NCBI RefSeq assembly: GCF_000266885.1
Contig: NC_018020.1
Location: 1,178,001-1,242,000, forward strand
Direction: 5' to 3'
Length of the DNA stretch: 64,000 nucleotides
Source: Turneriella parva DSM 21527
GTDB lineage: Bacteria > Spirochaetota > Leptospiria > Turneriellales > Turneriellaceae
The notes below the pieces were generated by a model. It was not told where the DNA came from. It searched no databases and saw only the letters and a list, made by a program, of their open reading frames with translations. The position numbers were made by a program, and so were the translations under genes. Positions 25,140 through 33,230 of this stretch are shown here, piece by piece. Positions within the stretch are counted from its first letter, which is position 1. Every line of letters starts with the position of its first letter.

Positions 25140-25423
25140 CTCTTTGCTTTGAGTTTACGAAAATATTCCCGAAAATGCTTCTTGGCCTCTTCATGAGGAA
25201 TGCCGCCGCTTTCTTCAATGTCGCGTTCACGCAGCGCCACCAGCTTCAGCATCGCCATGGTATCTTGCTGCTGTTGGTAGGTTTCAATATCAGTCAGCAC
25301 CGCCTTTGCCTCGCCGTTCTGCGTGATGATGATCGGCCTGTGGTTCTCTGCCATTTTCTCAATAATCTCTGCCGCGTGGGCTTTTACATACGATATCGGT
25401 TTGATGTCTTCGGCGAGGTTCAT
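25136..25423 (-). CDS. Phd/YefM-family antitoxin
   Basis: The protein has 95 residues. The N-terminal DNA-binding domain has IKPISYVKAHAAEII, then NHRPIIITQNGEAKAVLTDIETY, the signature of Phd/YefM antitoxins. The C-terminal part is charged and probably disordered until it binds the toxin. Such proteins also repress their own promoter. No specific operator could be pinned down in the 60 bases upstream. Confidence 0.88.
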   Translation of the reverse strand: MNLAEDIKPISYVKAHAAEIIEKMAENHRPIIITQNGEAKAVLTDIETYQQQQDTMAMLKLVALRERDIEESGGIPHEEAKKHFREYFRKLKAKR

Positions 25424-25485
25424 GCCATAAGACTAAATTTGGTTTTTATTCTGTCAACTTGATTTCGGGCAAAACTCCATCACCG

Positions 25486-25597
25486 CGTACCCTGAGGCGC
25501 TCGAAGGGTACGGGAAGGCGCTTGGTTCGAGCACCTCGCCACGGTGAGATAACCTCGAACCGAACGTTCGCCCCCTTCGAGCACCTCAGGGGGCGAA
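25486..25597. repeat. Three successive hairpins sharing an 11-nt loop sequence (BIME-like)
   Basis: Hairpin 1 has stems 25486-25493 and 25505-25512. Hairpin 2 has stems 25524-25531 and 25554-25561. Hairpin 3 has stems 25567-25576 and 25588-25597. The stems differ in sequence, but TCGAGCACCTC or its close inverse appears in or at the loop of each (25494-25504 inverted, 25527-25537, 25577-25587). This resembles interspersed palindromes of the CCTGAGxxCTCGAAGG kind. No gene is seen between the antitoxin and 25635. Confidence 0.75.
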
Positions 25598-25634
25598 AAG
25601 TAACTCTTCGCAGCGATGGCCATTCGCTTGAGCT

Positions 25635-26055
25635 CTATTTTGCGATGTTCGTTACTTGAGAGTTCGTTGGGCAGACTATTTTGCAGAAAAGCTCCTGAAC
25701 GGGCGAATTACCTTTGGTCATGGCCACCATAATAACCAAGCCGGTGCCGATGACTAGTGATCGGTAAATCTTGGGGTACCGGTCTTCTTGCCCTTCACCT
25801 GAATTTCCCATTGCCCAGTTTTTGCGAATCCAGCGTAACGGTGTCTTTTCAACAATTCTCCGTTCCTGTTTTCTCAATGTTTCAATAGTTCGCTGCTTAG
25901 ATCGGAGAACGACATACGTAAGGCTGCACACCGAGAGAGACAAGATTAAAACTACTGACCAGCTGAATACGTCCTTGGTTTCCTTGAATGTAGCATAAAT
26001 CCCGATCTGTGCTATTATGGCATAGTACGTATTTCTGGTCTTTTTTGTGGGCCAT
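25635..26055 (-). pseudogene. Small membrane protein gene with apparent frameshift in a T6 tract
   Basis: A good start exists at 26055: GAGGATTAT then ATG, reading MAHKK. After the homopolymer 26041-26046 (A6 on the coding strand) this frame is lost. The protein-like frame, with RNTYYAIIAQIGIYATF and a transmembrane helix WSVVLILSLSV, continues from the next frame to the stop at 25635. Removing one A joins the two into about 140 residues. The downstream frame alone has no ATG near its start (a TTG at 25943 is the first candidate). It may be a real lesion, a phase-variable tract or a sequencing error. The stretch looks more A+T-rich than its neighbours. Function is unknown. Confidence 0.45.
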
Positions 26056-26106
26056 ATAATCCTCGCCTATGGAAATGCGCGACGGCCAAGCAGCCGGCCT
26101 TCAAAC

Positions 26107-26222
26107 CTCCCCCTCTCTTTTCATGACCCGCTTCGGGTCTCCGTCTTCGGTGAGAGGGGGTCGGAGGGTGAGTTCACCCCCACGAGTTTCGCCGTGGGGA
26201 GTTACGCCTGCCTGCGGCAGGC
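26107..26222. repeat. Cluster of three REP-like hairpins
   Basis: An outer hairpin of the CCTCCCCCTCTC type spans 26107-26167 with an inner GACCCGCTTCGGGTC stem. It is followed by a CCCCACG/CGTGGGG hairpin (26178-26199) and a perfect GCCTGCC-TGC-GGCAGGC hairpin (26206-26222) that ends 4 bases before the stop codon of the peroxidase gene. The last may help terminate that minus-strand gene. Confidence 0.7.
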
Positions 26223-26226
26223 TTTT

Positions 26227-27687
26227 CTACCAGCTTGCTATCGTCGGTGCAGTGTTGCTCGTCAGGGTAGAAGACAGCGCTTCGCCTTCGAGTGCCTTCA
26301 GAAAATTCACCAAATCTTCCATCTCTTCATTCGTCATACGACGAGTTGTAAGAATTGGGTCTTTGGTGCCAGGAAAGCTACCCGCATTGCCAGCGAAATT
26401 GTAGAAATTTACGACATCCCATAGACTGGTGAAAGTACCATTATGAAAATATGGCGGCGTCTTGTTGACACTGCGCAAAGTAGGTGTTTTGAATTTGCCG
26501 ACATCGGAAGTTTTCGCGCTAAGGCCCGAAACGCGGTTCGTGGTAGAGCTATCGTTGAAAGCCGTTGAAGTATTGAAAGCACCGTTATCGGCTGAATCCA
26601 AGAGTTTTGTCACTCCAGTAAACCGCCCCTGATCATTGCTGCCTGAATAGCCGCCGACCTGCGGCACGCCAAGGTTGTGAAAACTGCCGTCGCTAAAATT
26701 AGGTCCGCTGTGGCAGCGTATACAATTACCCTTACCAATAAATATCTTTAGACCTCGTTTTTGCGAGACAGTCATCGCATTTTCATTGCCTTCAGCCCAT
26801 TGGTCGAAGGCTGAATTTTTCGAAACGAGCAAGTGCTCGTACGCACCGATGGCTTTGCCAAAGTTAGCGAAAATTCTGTCTACGTGAACGCGATTGGCAG
26901 CAAAGCCAACTGCTTCGTAAAGCGTCTTGCCATATCCATTGGCGCTCGAAGGTGCAGCTAAGCTGCCGCAAACCGTTGCAGTTGCAGTCGCGCCCGCAGC
27001 TCCAGGGAACACTGTATTGTGCTGGGTAAAGTAATTTCCCGTGGGAGCAGTATTAGCATTACATATTATGTAAGCCACCCCATAACGGTGGAAATTGTGT
27101 GGATTGCCCTCAATTGCCGGCCGAGCTATTGACCAAACTGAATCAGTTGAACCATCCCAAAGGCTGTACGAATTAAACGAAGCGTTCAAGACTGTCGGCG
27201 CATTTCTGCTGGTAAAATTTGCCCCAAGGGAAACGTCATTTGGCTTAGTTGCACTGTCTGCCCAACCAAAGTTTGGATCGTGGCATGCCGCGCAATTAAT
27301 CCGGCGCTCCTGCCCAGCAGAATAGTTTATCGGGGATGTTGTCCGATTACCCTGAATAAGAATCGCACCAGAAAACTGAGTATCCCAAAAGAATTGCTGC
27401 CCCAAGGTCGCCGCTGCAGGCGTATTTACATAGGCATTACTCGCCTCTCCCGCTGGGGCCTGATAAATCAGCGTCTTAATAATCGCAATTTCGGTGTCTG
27501 AGAACAGAGCGTCTTTGTCTTCTTGCGCGCAGGAGGCAGCACTCAAAGTGAAAGCTAACGCCATCAAGAAGAATACTCTGTGTCCCCCTCCCGACCTCCC
27601 CCGCTTGCGGGGGAGGAGATTTTTCCCCTCCCCGCATGCGGGGAGGGGTGAGGGGTGGGGACTACAGAGAAATTTGTTAGTAAACAT
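26227..27687 (-). CDS. Di-heme cytochrome c peroxidase/MauG-family protein
   Basis: Two CxxCH heme motifs, CAACH at residues 132-136 and CIRCH at 322-326, flank the typical di-heme peroxidase core, with RNAPTVLNASF after the first heme and FKTPTLRSVNKTPPYFHNG after the second. Members reduce hydrogen peroxide in the periplasm or modify proteins. The 5' end is odd. The ATG at 27687 has a good ribosome-binding site (AAGGGGGATAACT), but residues 8-36 are encoded by a REP-like palindrome pair. The hydrophobic FFLMALAFTL and lipobox SAASC follow only after it. A start at 27564 would avoid the repeat but lacks a ribosome-binding site. Confidence 0.88.
   Translation of the reverse strand: MFTNKFLCSPHPSPLPACGEGKNLLPRKRGRSGGGHRVFFLMALAFTLSAASCAQEDKDALFSDTEIAIIKTLIYQAPAGEASNAYVNTPAAATLGQQFFWDTQFSGAILIQGNRTTSPINYSAGQERRINCAACHDPNFGWADSATKPNDVSLGANFTSRNAPTVLNASFNSYSLWDGSTDSVWSIARPAIEGNPHNFHRYGVAYIICNANTAPTGNYFTQHNTVFPGAAGATATATVCGSLAAPSSANGYGKTLYEAVGFAANRVHVDRIFANFGKAIGAYEHLLVSKNSAFDQWAEGNENAMTVSQKRGLKIFIGKGNCIRCHSGPNFSDGSFHNLGVPQVGGYSGSNDQGRFTGVTKLLDSADNGAFNTSTAFNDSSTTNRVSGLSAKTSDVGKFKTPTLRSVNKTPPYFHNGTFTSLWDVVNFYNFAGNAGSFPGTKDPILTTRRMTNEEMEDLVNFLKALEGEALSSTLTSNTAPTIASW
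27582..27664. repeat. REP-like palindrome pair inside the 5' end of the peroxidase gene
   Basis: Two hairpins, CCTCCCCCGC-TT-GCGGGGGAGG and CCCCTCCCCGCATGCGGGGAGGGG, are framed by CCCCCTC and GAGGGGTGGGG sequences. The pair is of the same family as 24721-24770. Read on the minus strand it adds 29 codons in frame. Confidence 0.85.
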
Positions 27688-27702
27688 AGTTATCCCCCTT
27701 TT

Positions 27703-29187
27703 TCAAAACTTCGCCACCAGCGATGACGTGAAGATGTTGTTGTCGAATGCATATTTGCTAATGTAGCCGACTTCGAGATTCCATGAGTATTCGGCCTTGA
27801 AGATGATGCTCTCGGTGATGTCGATGCGCACGCCCGGAGTGAATTGGGCGACGTCGACGATGAAGACGTATTTGGGGTCGATTTCGTCGGCCTTGCGGCG
27901 GCTGAAACGTGCGTAGATGCCGACTGTGTTCATGTCAAAAAGGCCCGGGAAAGAATACATGCCTTCGACGTACCACGCTTCGGCGATGTAGTTCTTGGTT
28001 TCGTTGATGCCACCGCCGTCGGTGTTGACCTTGAACCACTGGCCGCGAATCTGCAGCGCGTTCCAGGCGATCTGAAAGTCGGGGCCGAAATCCCATTGTT
28101 TGGGGGTGTTCGAGATCTGGCCGTCTTGCGGGCCATACGAACCCGAAGCGCCGATTTCGAGCAGAGTCACGGGGCCGAAGGCAAAGTCATAACTCAGGCG
28201 GCCCGAGTAGGTTTTGCCCGAATTCGATTCGACGCCCTCGAAGATACGCGTGTCGTTGGTGAATGAGTTGCCGTTGGTGACGCCGACGTTCCAGATGAAG
28301 CGTTTGTCGAAGTGTTTGCCGCGCACTTTAACGCCGATCGGGTTGCCGTTCATGTAGCGGCCAACGAGCGTCGGCGTGACTGTCCAGCGGTCGGGCGCAC
28401 GGCGCCAGCGGTATTCGATACCGGTGATGCCGATGAATTTACCGGCGGTAATGGTGATGTCGTACTGGTCGAGAGGCTTATAGTCGAGAAACGCCATGTC
28501 GAGATTGACGAAGCTGCCCATGCCGGTCTGGTTCTGCACCACCGGCTGGCGCGGTAAAAATTCGGTCGAAACCTGCAGGCGCACCTTGTCGTTGAGCTCG
28601 GCGATAAGGTCGACCGTCGCACTATTGATTGCACCCATCGGGTGGCCCTTGCCCTGCATGCCGTCAAAGGCGAGCGGAAAGTTGCCCGCTTCACCGAGGT
28701 CATGCGCTTCATGGCGCGTGTTCATATAGGTTGAAGCCGGGTCGCCGACGAAGACCGCCGTTTTGTCGGCATATTGCTGAAAGTTGTTACCGACGTCTTT
28801 TGCATAGCCGACACCCTTGTTCTGCGCGAACGCAAAACCCATGTCGACAAACCCGGTAATCAGCAGGGTGGGAGCTCCCTTTGCGGCGCCAGGCGCCTCG
28901 CCTTCGGCGACAACTCCCGTGCCGCTGCCCGGTATAATTTCTTCAGAACCCGAACCCGACGAGACAACGGCCGCAGAGCCTGCGGCAGCGGCCGGTTCTT
29001 CGCTGCCCTCATCGCTCTCGCTCTCGGCAGCCGCAGGGGCGTTTGCCACCTTGCGCTCAACCTTACGGGGTTTTGCGCGCCCTTTTCGGCGGCGCGCCGC
29101 CTCGACGTCAAAACTGCCTAGCACGACAAACGCCGCGATGAGCAGACTCAGAAATTTTACATAACGGTGAACGAGCAGTTGAAGCAT
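27703..29187 (-). CDS. Outer-membrane beta-barrel protein
   Basis: From the ATG at 29187 the product is 494 residues. A signal peptide (FLSLLIAAFVVLGSFDVEA) is followed by a basic RRRKGRAKPRK stretch and a low-complexity Ala/Ser/Gly/Glu linker to about residue 110. The rest has the alternating pattern and aromatic girdles of a porin-like barrel, from LLITGFVDMGFAFA to the C-terminal SSLVAKF, which ends in phenylalanine as barrel proteins do. Its ATG overlaps the upstream TAA (TAATG at 29185-29189), coupling it to the electron-transfer operon. The transported substrate is unknown. Confidence 0.75.
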   Translation of the reverse strand: MLQLLVHRYVKFLSLLIAAFVVLGSFDVEAARRRKGRAKPRKVERKVANAPAAAESESDEGSEEPAAAAGSAAVVSSGSGSEEIIPGSGTGVVAEGEAPGAAKGAPTLLITGFVDMGFAFAQNKGVGYAKDVGNNFQQYADKTAVFVGDPASTYMNTRHEAHDLGEAGNFPLAFDGMQGKGHPMGAINSATVDLIAELNDKVRLQVSTEFLPRQPVVQNQTGMGSFVNLDMAFLDYKPLDQYDITITAGKFIGITGIEYRWRRAPDRWTVTPTLVGRYMNGNPIGVKVRGKHFDKRFIWNVGVTNGNSFTNDTRIFEGVESNSGKTYSGRLSYDFAFGPVTLLEIGASGSYGPQDGQISNTPKQWDFGPDFQIAWNALQIRGQWFKVNTDGGGINETKNYIAEAWYVEGMYSFPGLFDMNTVGIYARFSRRKADEIDPKYVFIVDVAQFTPGVRIDITESIIFKAEYSWNLEVGYISKYAFDNNIFTSSLVAKF

Positions 29188-29750
29188 TAGCTGGCTTGGG
29201 GCCTCTTTACAGTATCGACGAAGATATACGCACACATTACCGTGATCGACAGCGACAGCAGCGCCCCGCTGAATCTCAGCATCAGCGCGAACGCCTCTTT
29301 ATGCATAAAGAACAGGCCAAAGGTGTGGAGCACGACCGAGAACGCGAGCAGCACGCCCCAGAGAATCTTGGCGCGCTCAGAAGCAGTGCTCATAAGAAAT
29401 AGAACTATCAGCGTGAAGTAAACAAGGCTTTGGCCGTTGAGGTGTGTGTGGCCCAATTTGAAGTTTTCATAGATGAACCAATCTTGTGGTTTCACCTTGA
29501 CCGCTTCTGAATCGGCCTCGATGACAACGCCGCTCGATTCACCGTCATCGGGCTTCACGATTGCGGGTGTTACGGGCGCAGCAGCGGGGGCGGATTCAGC
29601 TTTTTTCTGAATGCCTTTATCGGTAACAAGCCCGTGGTGCCACGAACTCAGCGCGAGCGCAACAACGAGTATTGAGCCCATGAGCATCGTGTAGATCGCG
29701 ATCAACGCCCGTGCGGACACGGGAAATTTGCGTATGTTTGGCCAATTCAT
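29187..29750 (-). CDS. Small membrane protein of unknown function in the electron-transfer operon
   Basis: The protein has 187 residues. A first transmembrane helix (residues about 15-38) is followed by a periplasmic loop of 60 residues, and then three closely spaced helices. The first of these begins with LGHTHLNGQSLVYF, whose paired histidines at the membrane edge could bind a metal or heme, as in other membrane electron carriers. That is a guess from position. No family is recognised. It is coupled to the downstream barrel gene and separated by a hairpin from the upstream polyferredoxin gene. Confidence 0.55.
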   Translation of the reverse strand: MNWPNIRKFPVSARALIAIYTMLMGSILVVALALSSWHHGLVTDKGIQKKAESAPAAAPVTPAIVKPDDGESSGVVIEADSEAVKVKPQDWFIYENFKLGHTHLNGQSLVYFTLIVLFLMSTASERAKILWGVLLAFSVVLHTFGLFFMHKEAFALMLRFSGALLSLSITVMCAYIFVDTVKRPQAS

Positions 29751-29801
29751 AATTGGCGCAGCCAACCTGCTCGGCCTGTGGGGACAAGAACTTTTCTTTG
29801 G

Positions 29802-29838
29802 GAATCCTGAAACGGCGCTGCGCGCCGTTTCAGGATTC
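29802..29838. terminator. Perfect 17-bp hairpin over the polyferredoxin stop codon
   Basis: Arms 29802-29818 and 29822-29838 are exact complements around TGC. The TGA stop of the minus-strand gene (29830-29832) is inside the right arm. There is no T-tract, so it may attenuate or process the operon transcript rather than end it. Confidence 0.6.
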
Positions 29839-31251
29839 TCCCTTCGATACCTTGGATAGTATATTGATCTCTGCAGGGCTCAGATCTTCTATGCGCTTGC
29901 CACGCACAAGATCTTTGAGGCGGTCATAAGATTGCGCCAGACGCGAGCGAAGCGCCGAAGCCAGGGTTTCTTCTGTGTGGTCTTCTTGCGAGCGGCCGAT
30001 ATTTTTCATGAGCCAGACCGTCGTTGCAACGACGATCAGCGTGTTAACGGTTGTCTGCAGCCATGGTGGCATGAGCGCGATATTCGGGCGGCCTGCGAAG
30101 AGGTAAAACGTGTTGATCGTCACCCAGGCACAGACCATAAACATATGGTGCCGAACTTTGTCGTCTGAAACCGAGGGGTCGAGCTTGCGGGCAACACGGC
30201 GATAGATCGCTTCAATGCCGCACCACAGGGCATATGCCCCCAGAACAGCGAGCCCCATGGCGAGCGGTGCAGCGATAATCTTGGGTATCGGCACAGCATA
30301 ACCATTGAACCAGAACCCCGGATTCATGAGCTGGTTCAGCTGAGCGTTTTCTTCGTGCGTCCAGGCGCCGGTGAAGTAGTAATCCCAACCGCCGCTATAA
30401 AGATAATAATAGACGTAAAACATCAGCACCATACCGAAATAGCCATAATAAGTGAAACGGCTGCCGGGGCGCTTATAGATTTCCCAGTAGCTGCGCTCGA
30501 GGTCGACGTCTGGGCAGGCTGTGATGCACGAGACGCAGACGCTCTGGTCACCATCTTTACCGGGTGTGCGGCACATCGACTGCGTGACCGGCAGTTTGGG
30601 TGCATGCGCAGGCGTTTCGAGAATGCCACGCGGCATCGTGTAGATGCGCTGCATCGGCGCTATCGGGCAGAGGTAGTTGCACCAGGTCTTGCCGCCATAG
30701 AAGAGGCCGGTAATAATTGCTGCAGTGATGATTCCAATAAAGAAGAAGGCGAATACCGCGCGATCAGAGTTGATGAACAGCAGGCGGGCCGTTACCCCGC
30801 TGCTCAGAAAGACAAACTGCAGGGGCAGGTGCCAGCGCGCGAGCCATGAATCTTGCGAGATCGTCATGGGTTTGCGCTCGACCCGGCCCGTCTGGCGGTT
30901 AAACGTCTTGCGCATGAACTGCAGGCCCAGGTAATAGGGTATGCGCGAAGACAACGACAGCGGGCAGATTCGCCGCCACGCTTCGTGGCCGAAAACCATG
31001 AGAAAGAGCGGCACGCACGGCAGAATCATTGTCCAGAACATGCGCGCACCCATCGCGTAGGGCTTCTGCTCGAGCACTACACCCTGCACTCTGACTTCTT
31101 TATTGCTCAGCGCAAACGGCGTGCCGCTGTCGGGCTGCGTCAGTACCGGCGTCACCGGATCCCAAAAGAGCGAAACTATCAGCACTATCCAAGCGATAAA
31201 CAGAATCAGGCGCACGGTGACCATGCGGCGTTCAGGGGCTTTCGCAAACAT
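29830..31251 (-). CDS. NapH/NosR-like membrane polyferredoxin
   Basis: From the ATG at 31251 the product is 473 residues with about seven transmembrane helices. Cysteine motifs typical of NapH, NosR and CcoG relatives are present: RRICPLSL near residue 95, GGKTWCNYLCPIAP near 195, and CVSCITACPDVD near 240, giving at least one cytoplasmic-side 4Fe-4S centre. Such proteins pass electrons from a cytoplasmic donor across the membrane. The ATG shares its A with the TGA stop of the reductase gene upstream (TGATG), so the two are made together. The open frame upstream of 31251 is a shadow of the reductase. Confidence 0.82.
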   Translation of the reverse strand: MFAKAPERRMVTVRLILFIAWIVLIVSLFWDPVTPVLTQPDSGTPFALSNKEVRVQGVVLEQKPYAMGARMFWTMILPCVPLFLMVFGHEAWRRICPLSLSSRIPYYLGLQFMRKTFNRQTGRVERKPMTISQDSWLARWHLPLQFVFLSSGVTARLLFINSDRAVFAFFFIGIITAAIITGLFYGGKTWCNYLCPIAPMQRIYTMPRGILETPAHAPKLPVTQSMCRTPGKDGDQSVCVSCITACPDVDLERSYWEIYKRPGSRFTYYGYFGMVLMFYVYYYLYSGGWDYYFTGAWTHEENAQLNQLMNPGFWFNGYAVPIPKIIAAPLAMGLAVLGAYALWCGIEAIYRRVARKLDPSVSDDKVRHHMFMVCAWVTINTFYLFAGRPNIALMPPWLQTTVNTLIVVATTVWLMKNIGRSQEDHTEETLASALRSRLAQSYDRLKDLVRGKRIEDLSPAEINILSKVSKGES

Positions 31252-33011
31252 CAGACCTCGATCTCCACGTAGGTTTTTGCGCGCGACACGCAGGTGAGAA
31301 TGAAGCCGGCTTCGCGGTCGGCATCTGAAAGGCCCGAGGTCTCGTCGCATTCGACCTCGCCCTTGATTTTCATTGCGCGACAGGTGCCGCAGGTGCCGGC
31401 GCGGCACGATGAAGGTATCTCGACGCCCACCTCTTCGGCGAGGTCGAGAATGGGAATATCCATATCACCGCCGAAGATTTCGAGACCGGCTAGCGAAAAG
31501 TGAACCGTAGCCCCGGCGGCTGTTTCGGCAGGGCGTGGTTGCACTGCGGGTGCCGCAGTGCCAGTAGCTGCGGGCGCGGCTTTCGCGGCAGCAGCGGCCT
31601 TCGCCGCAGGGGGAGCTCCGAAACTTTCTTGCCTGAACCGCTCTTTAATGGGAAAACCCTGCCTTTCGAGCAGCAGCTTCGCATGTTTCATGAATGAATC
31701 GGGGCCGCAGGTAAAGACCATGCGGTCGTGCAGATCAGGTGCAATCTGCTTCAGATGCTCTTCACTGAGGCGACCCTTCATGCCCGGCCATTCTTGCGGC
31801 AGGTGCGGCGAAGTAAAAGCCGCCACGTATTTGAACTTACGGTTGGCTGAGGTGAACATCATCATGTCTTCGGTGAAGACTGCATCTTCAGGCTCGCGTA
31901 TGCCGTGATAAAATATTACATCGGGGTAAACACCGGTATCGTGCCACCAGCGCGCCATCGACAGCATCGGTGTCACACCGCTGCCCGCGGCGAGAAACAG
32001 ATATTTGTCGGTAGTGGTGTCGAAACAGTGAAATTTGCCGCCGGGCGGTTTCATGGTGACGGTGTCACCAAGGTTCAGGTGATCGTGCAGGTAGTTCGAT
32101 ACGAGCCCGCCCTTCACACGCTTCACCGAAATTTCAATTAGATGAGGGCGCGAGGGGCTCGACGAAATGGTATAAGACCTTAAGACGCGCTTACCTTCGA
32201 TGTTGAGCTCAAGAGTCACGAACTGGCCGGGCTTGTAGAAAAACAGCGTCGGCTCTTCGGCCATAAACTGGAAGCTTTTGAAATCGTGGCTGCGGTCGAC
32301 GATGCCAATGCAGCGCATCGCCTTTGGACCTTTTGTCCAGAATTGCAGCTTTTCAGGGCTGACGGCATCGTGCTCAGAAAACGGCACGAGTTTCATTACC
32401 GAAAAGGCTGTTTCTGCCGCCGGGGCCGGGGCCGCGGCCGATACCGAAGGGCCAACGACAACCTCAGCCACGGGCGTGTGGGTTACCTCAGGTGGCTTTT
32501 CGGTCTTGGGCAATTCGATGTGCGCCGCGGCAGGCGCAGTCACCGAGTCTGCTGGCGCGGGTTCGGCCGCTGGCCTCTCGGCAAAAAACCGCGACTCACG
32601 GTACAGGTTTTGAATCGCGGGTAAAACGCCATCATTGCCGTGGACAAGATCAATGAGCAGGTTGTGCATCTTTTGCACTGCTTTGCGTTTGCGTGTGGGC
32701 GCGGCCGCGAAGGTGGCGTCGAGAATCGATTTCACCCATTCGCGCGCCGGCGCATCGAGCTGGTGCGATAAGAGGCTGAGCTCGGTCGCCGGCACCGGGC
32801 CATGCTTCAGGTAGTCGCGCCAGTTCTTGGTATAGTGGTCGTGCAGCCCGATGCGCGCCGCTTCAACCTCTGCCGCTGCCTGAGTTTTTTCGAGCGAGTT
32901 GAAGAAAGCTTCGGCTTCGTGTGCCGTGATTTCTTGAACGACGTCGCACTGCCATGTGAAACACGAGAATGCCGCGAGAGCGATCTTTGTCTGTTCTGCC
33001 ACTTCTGCCAT
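31251..33011 (-). CDS. FAD/NAD(P)-dependent reductase with C-terminal 2Fe-2S ferredoxin domain
   Basis: The 586-residue protein starts at the ATG at 33011. Residues 1-150 are a helical domain I cannot name. A Pro/Ala linker of 60 residues follows. The ferredoxin-reductase core has RSYTISSSPSRP for FAD and LFLAAGSGVTPMLS for NAD(P), then VFTCGPDSF. A second Ala/Pro linker leads to a plant-type 2Fe-2S domain with SCRAGTCGTCRAMK and a later cysteine in ILTCVSRA. This layout is like flavodoxin-reductase/hybrid-cluster-reductase proteins. It is the first gene of the operon and probably feeds NAD(P)H electrons to the polyferredoxin. Confidence 0.88.
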   Translation of the reverse strand: MAEVAEQTKIALAAFSCFTWQCDVVQEITAHEAEAFFNSLEKTQAAAEVEAARIGLHDHYTKNWRDYLKHGPVPATELSLLSHQLDAPAREWVKSILDATFAAAPTRKRKAVQKMHNLLIDLVHGNDGVLPAIQNLYRESRFFAERPAAEPAPADSVTAPAAAHIELPKTEKPPEVTHTPVAEVVVGPSVSAAAPAPAAETAFSVMKLVPFSEHDAVSPEKLQFWTKGPKAMRCIGIVDRSHDFKSFQFMAEEPTLFFYKPGQFVTLELNIEGKRVLRSYTISSSPSRPHLIEISVKRVKGGLVSNYLHDHLNLGDTVTMKPPGGKFHCFDTTTDKYLFLAAGSGVTPMLSMARWWHDTGVYPDVIFYHGIREPEDAVFTEDMMMFTSANRKFKYVAAFTSPHLPQEWPGMKGRLSEEHLKQIAPDLHDRMVFTCGPDSFMKHAKLLLERQGFPIKERFRQESFGAPPAAKAAAAAKAAPAATGTAAPAVQPRPAETAAGATVHFSLAGLEIFGGDMDIPILDLAEEVGVEIPSSCRAGTCGTCRAMKIKGEVECDETSGLSDADREAGFILTCVSRAKTYVEIEV

Positions 33012-33230
33012 GCGTCGGGTTCGTCTCGGGTCGCGAACCAGCAACCCAATTGATTACGTCTCTCATGCAGGCACGATTGCCGGACATCGTGTCAATGGCG
33101 AAAAGCTGAACAGTTGCCAACGCTGGGCTGCGCGGCAGGCCACCGGGTTGCTATGCCAGTAACCCGTGAAACAATAAAAGGTTGCGAAGCCGAGCAAATT
33201 AGGGCAATAGGCCATCGGCATAGGAGACAT

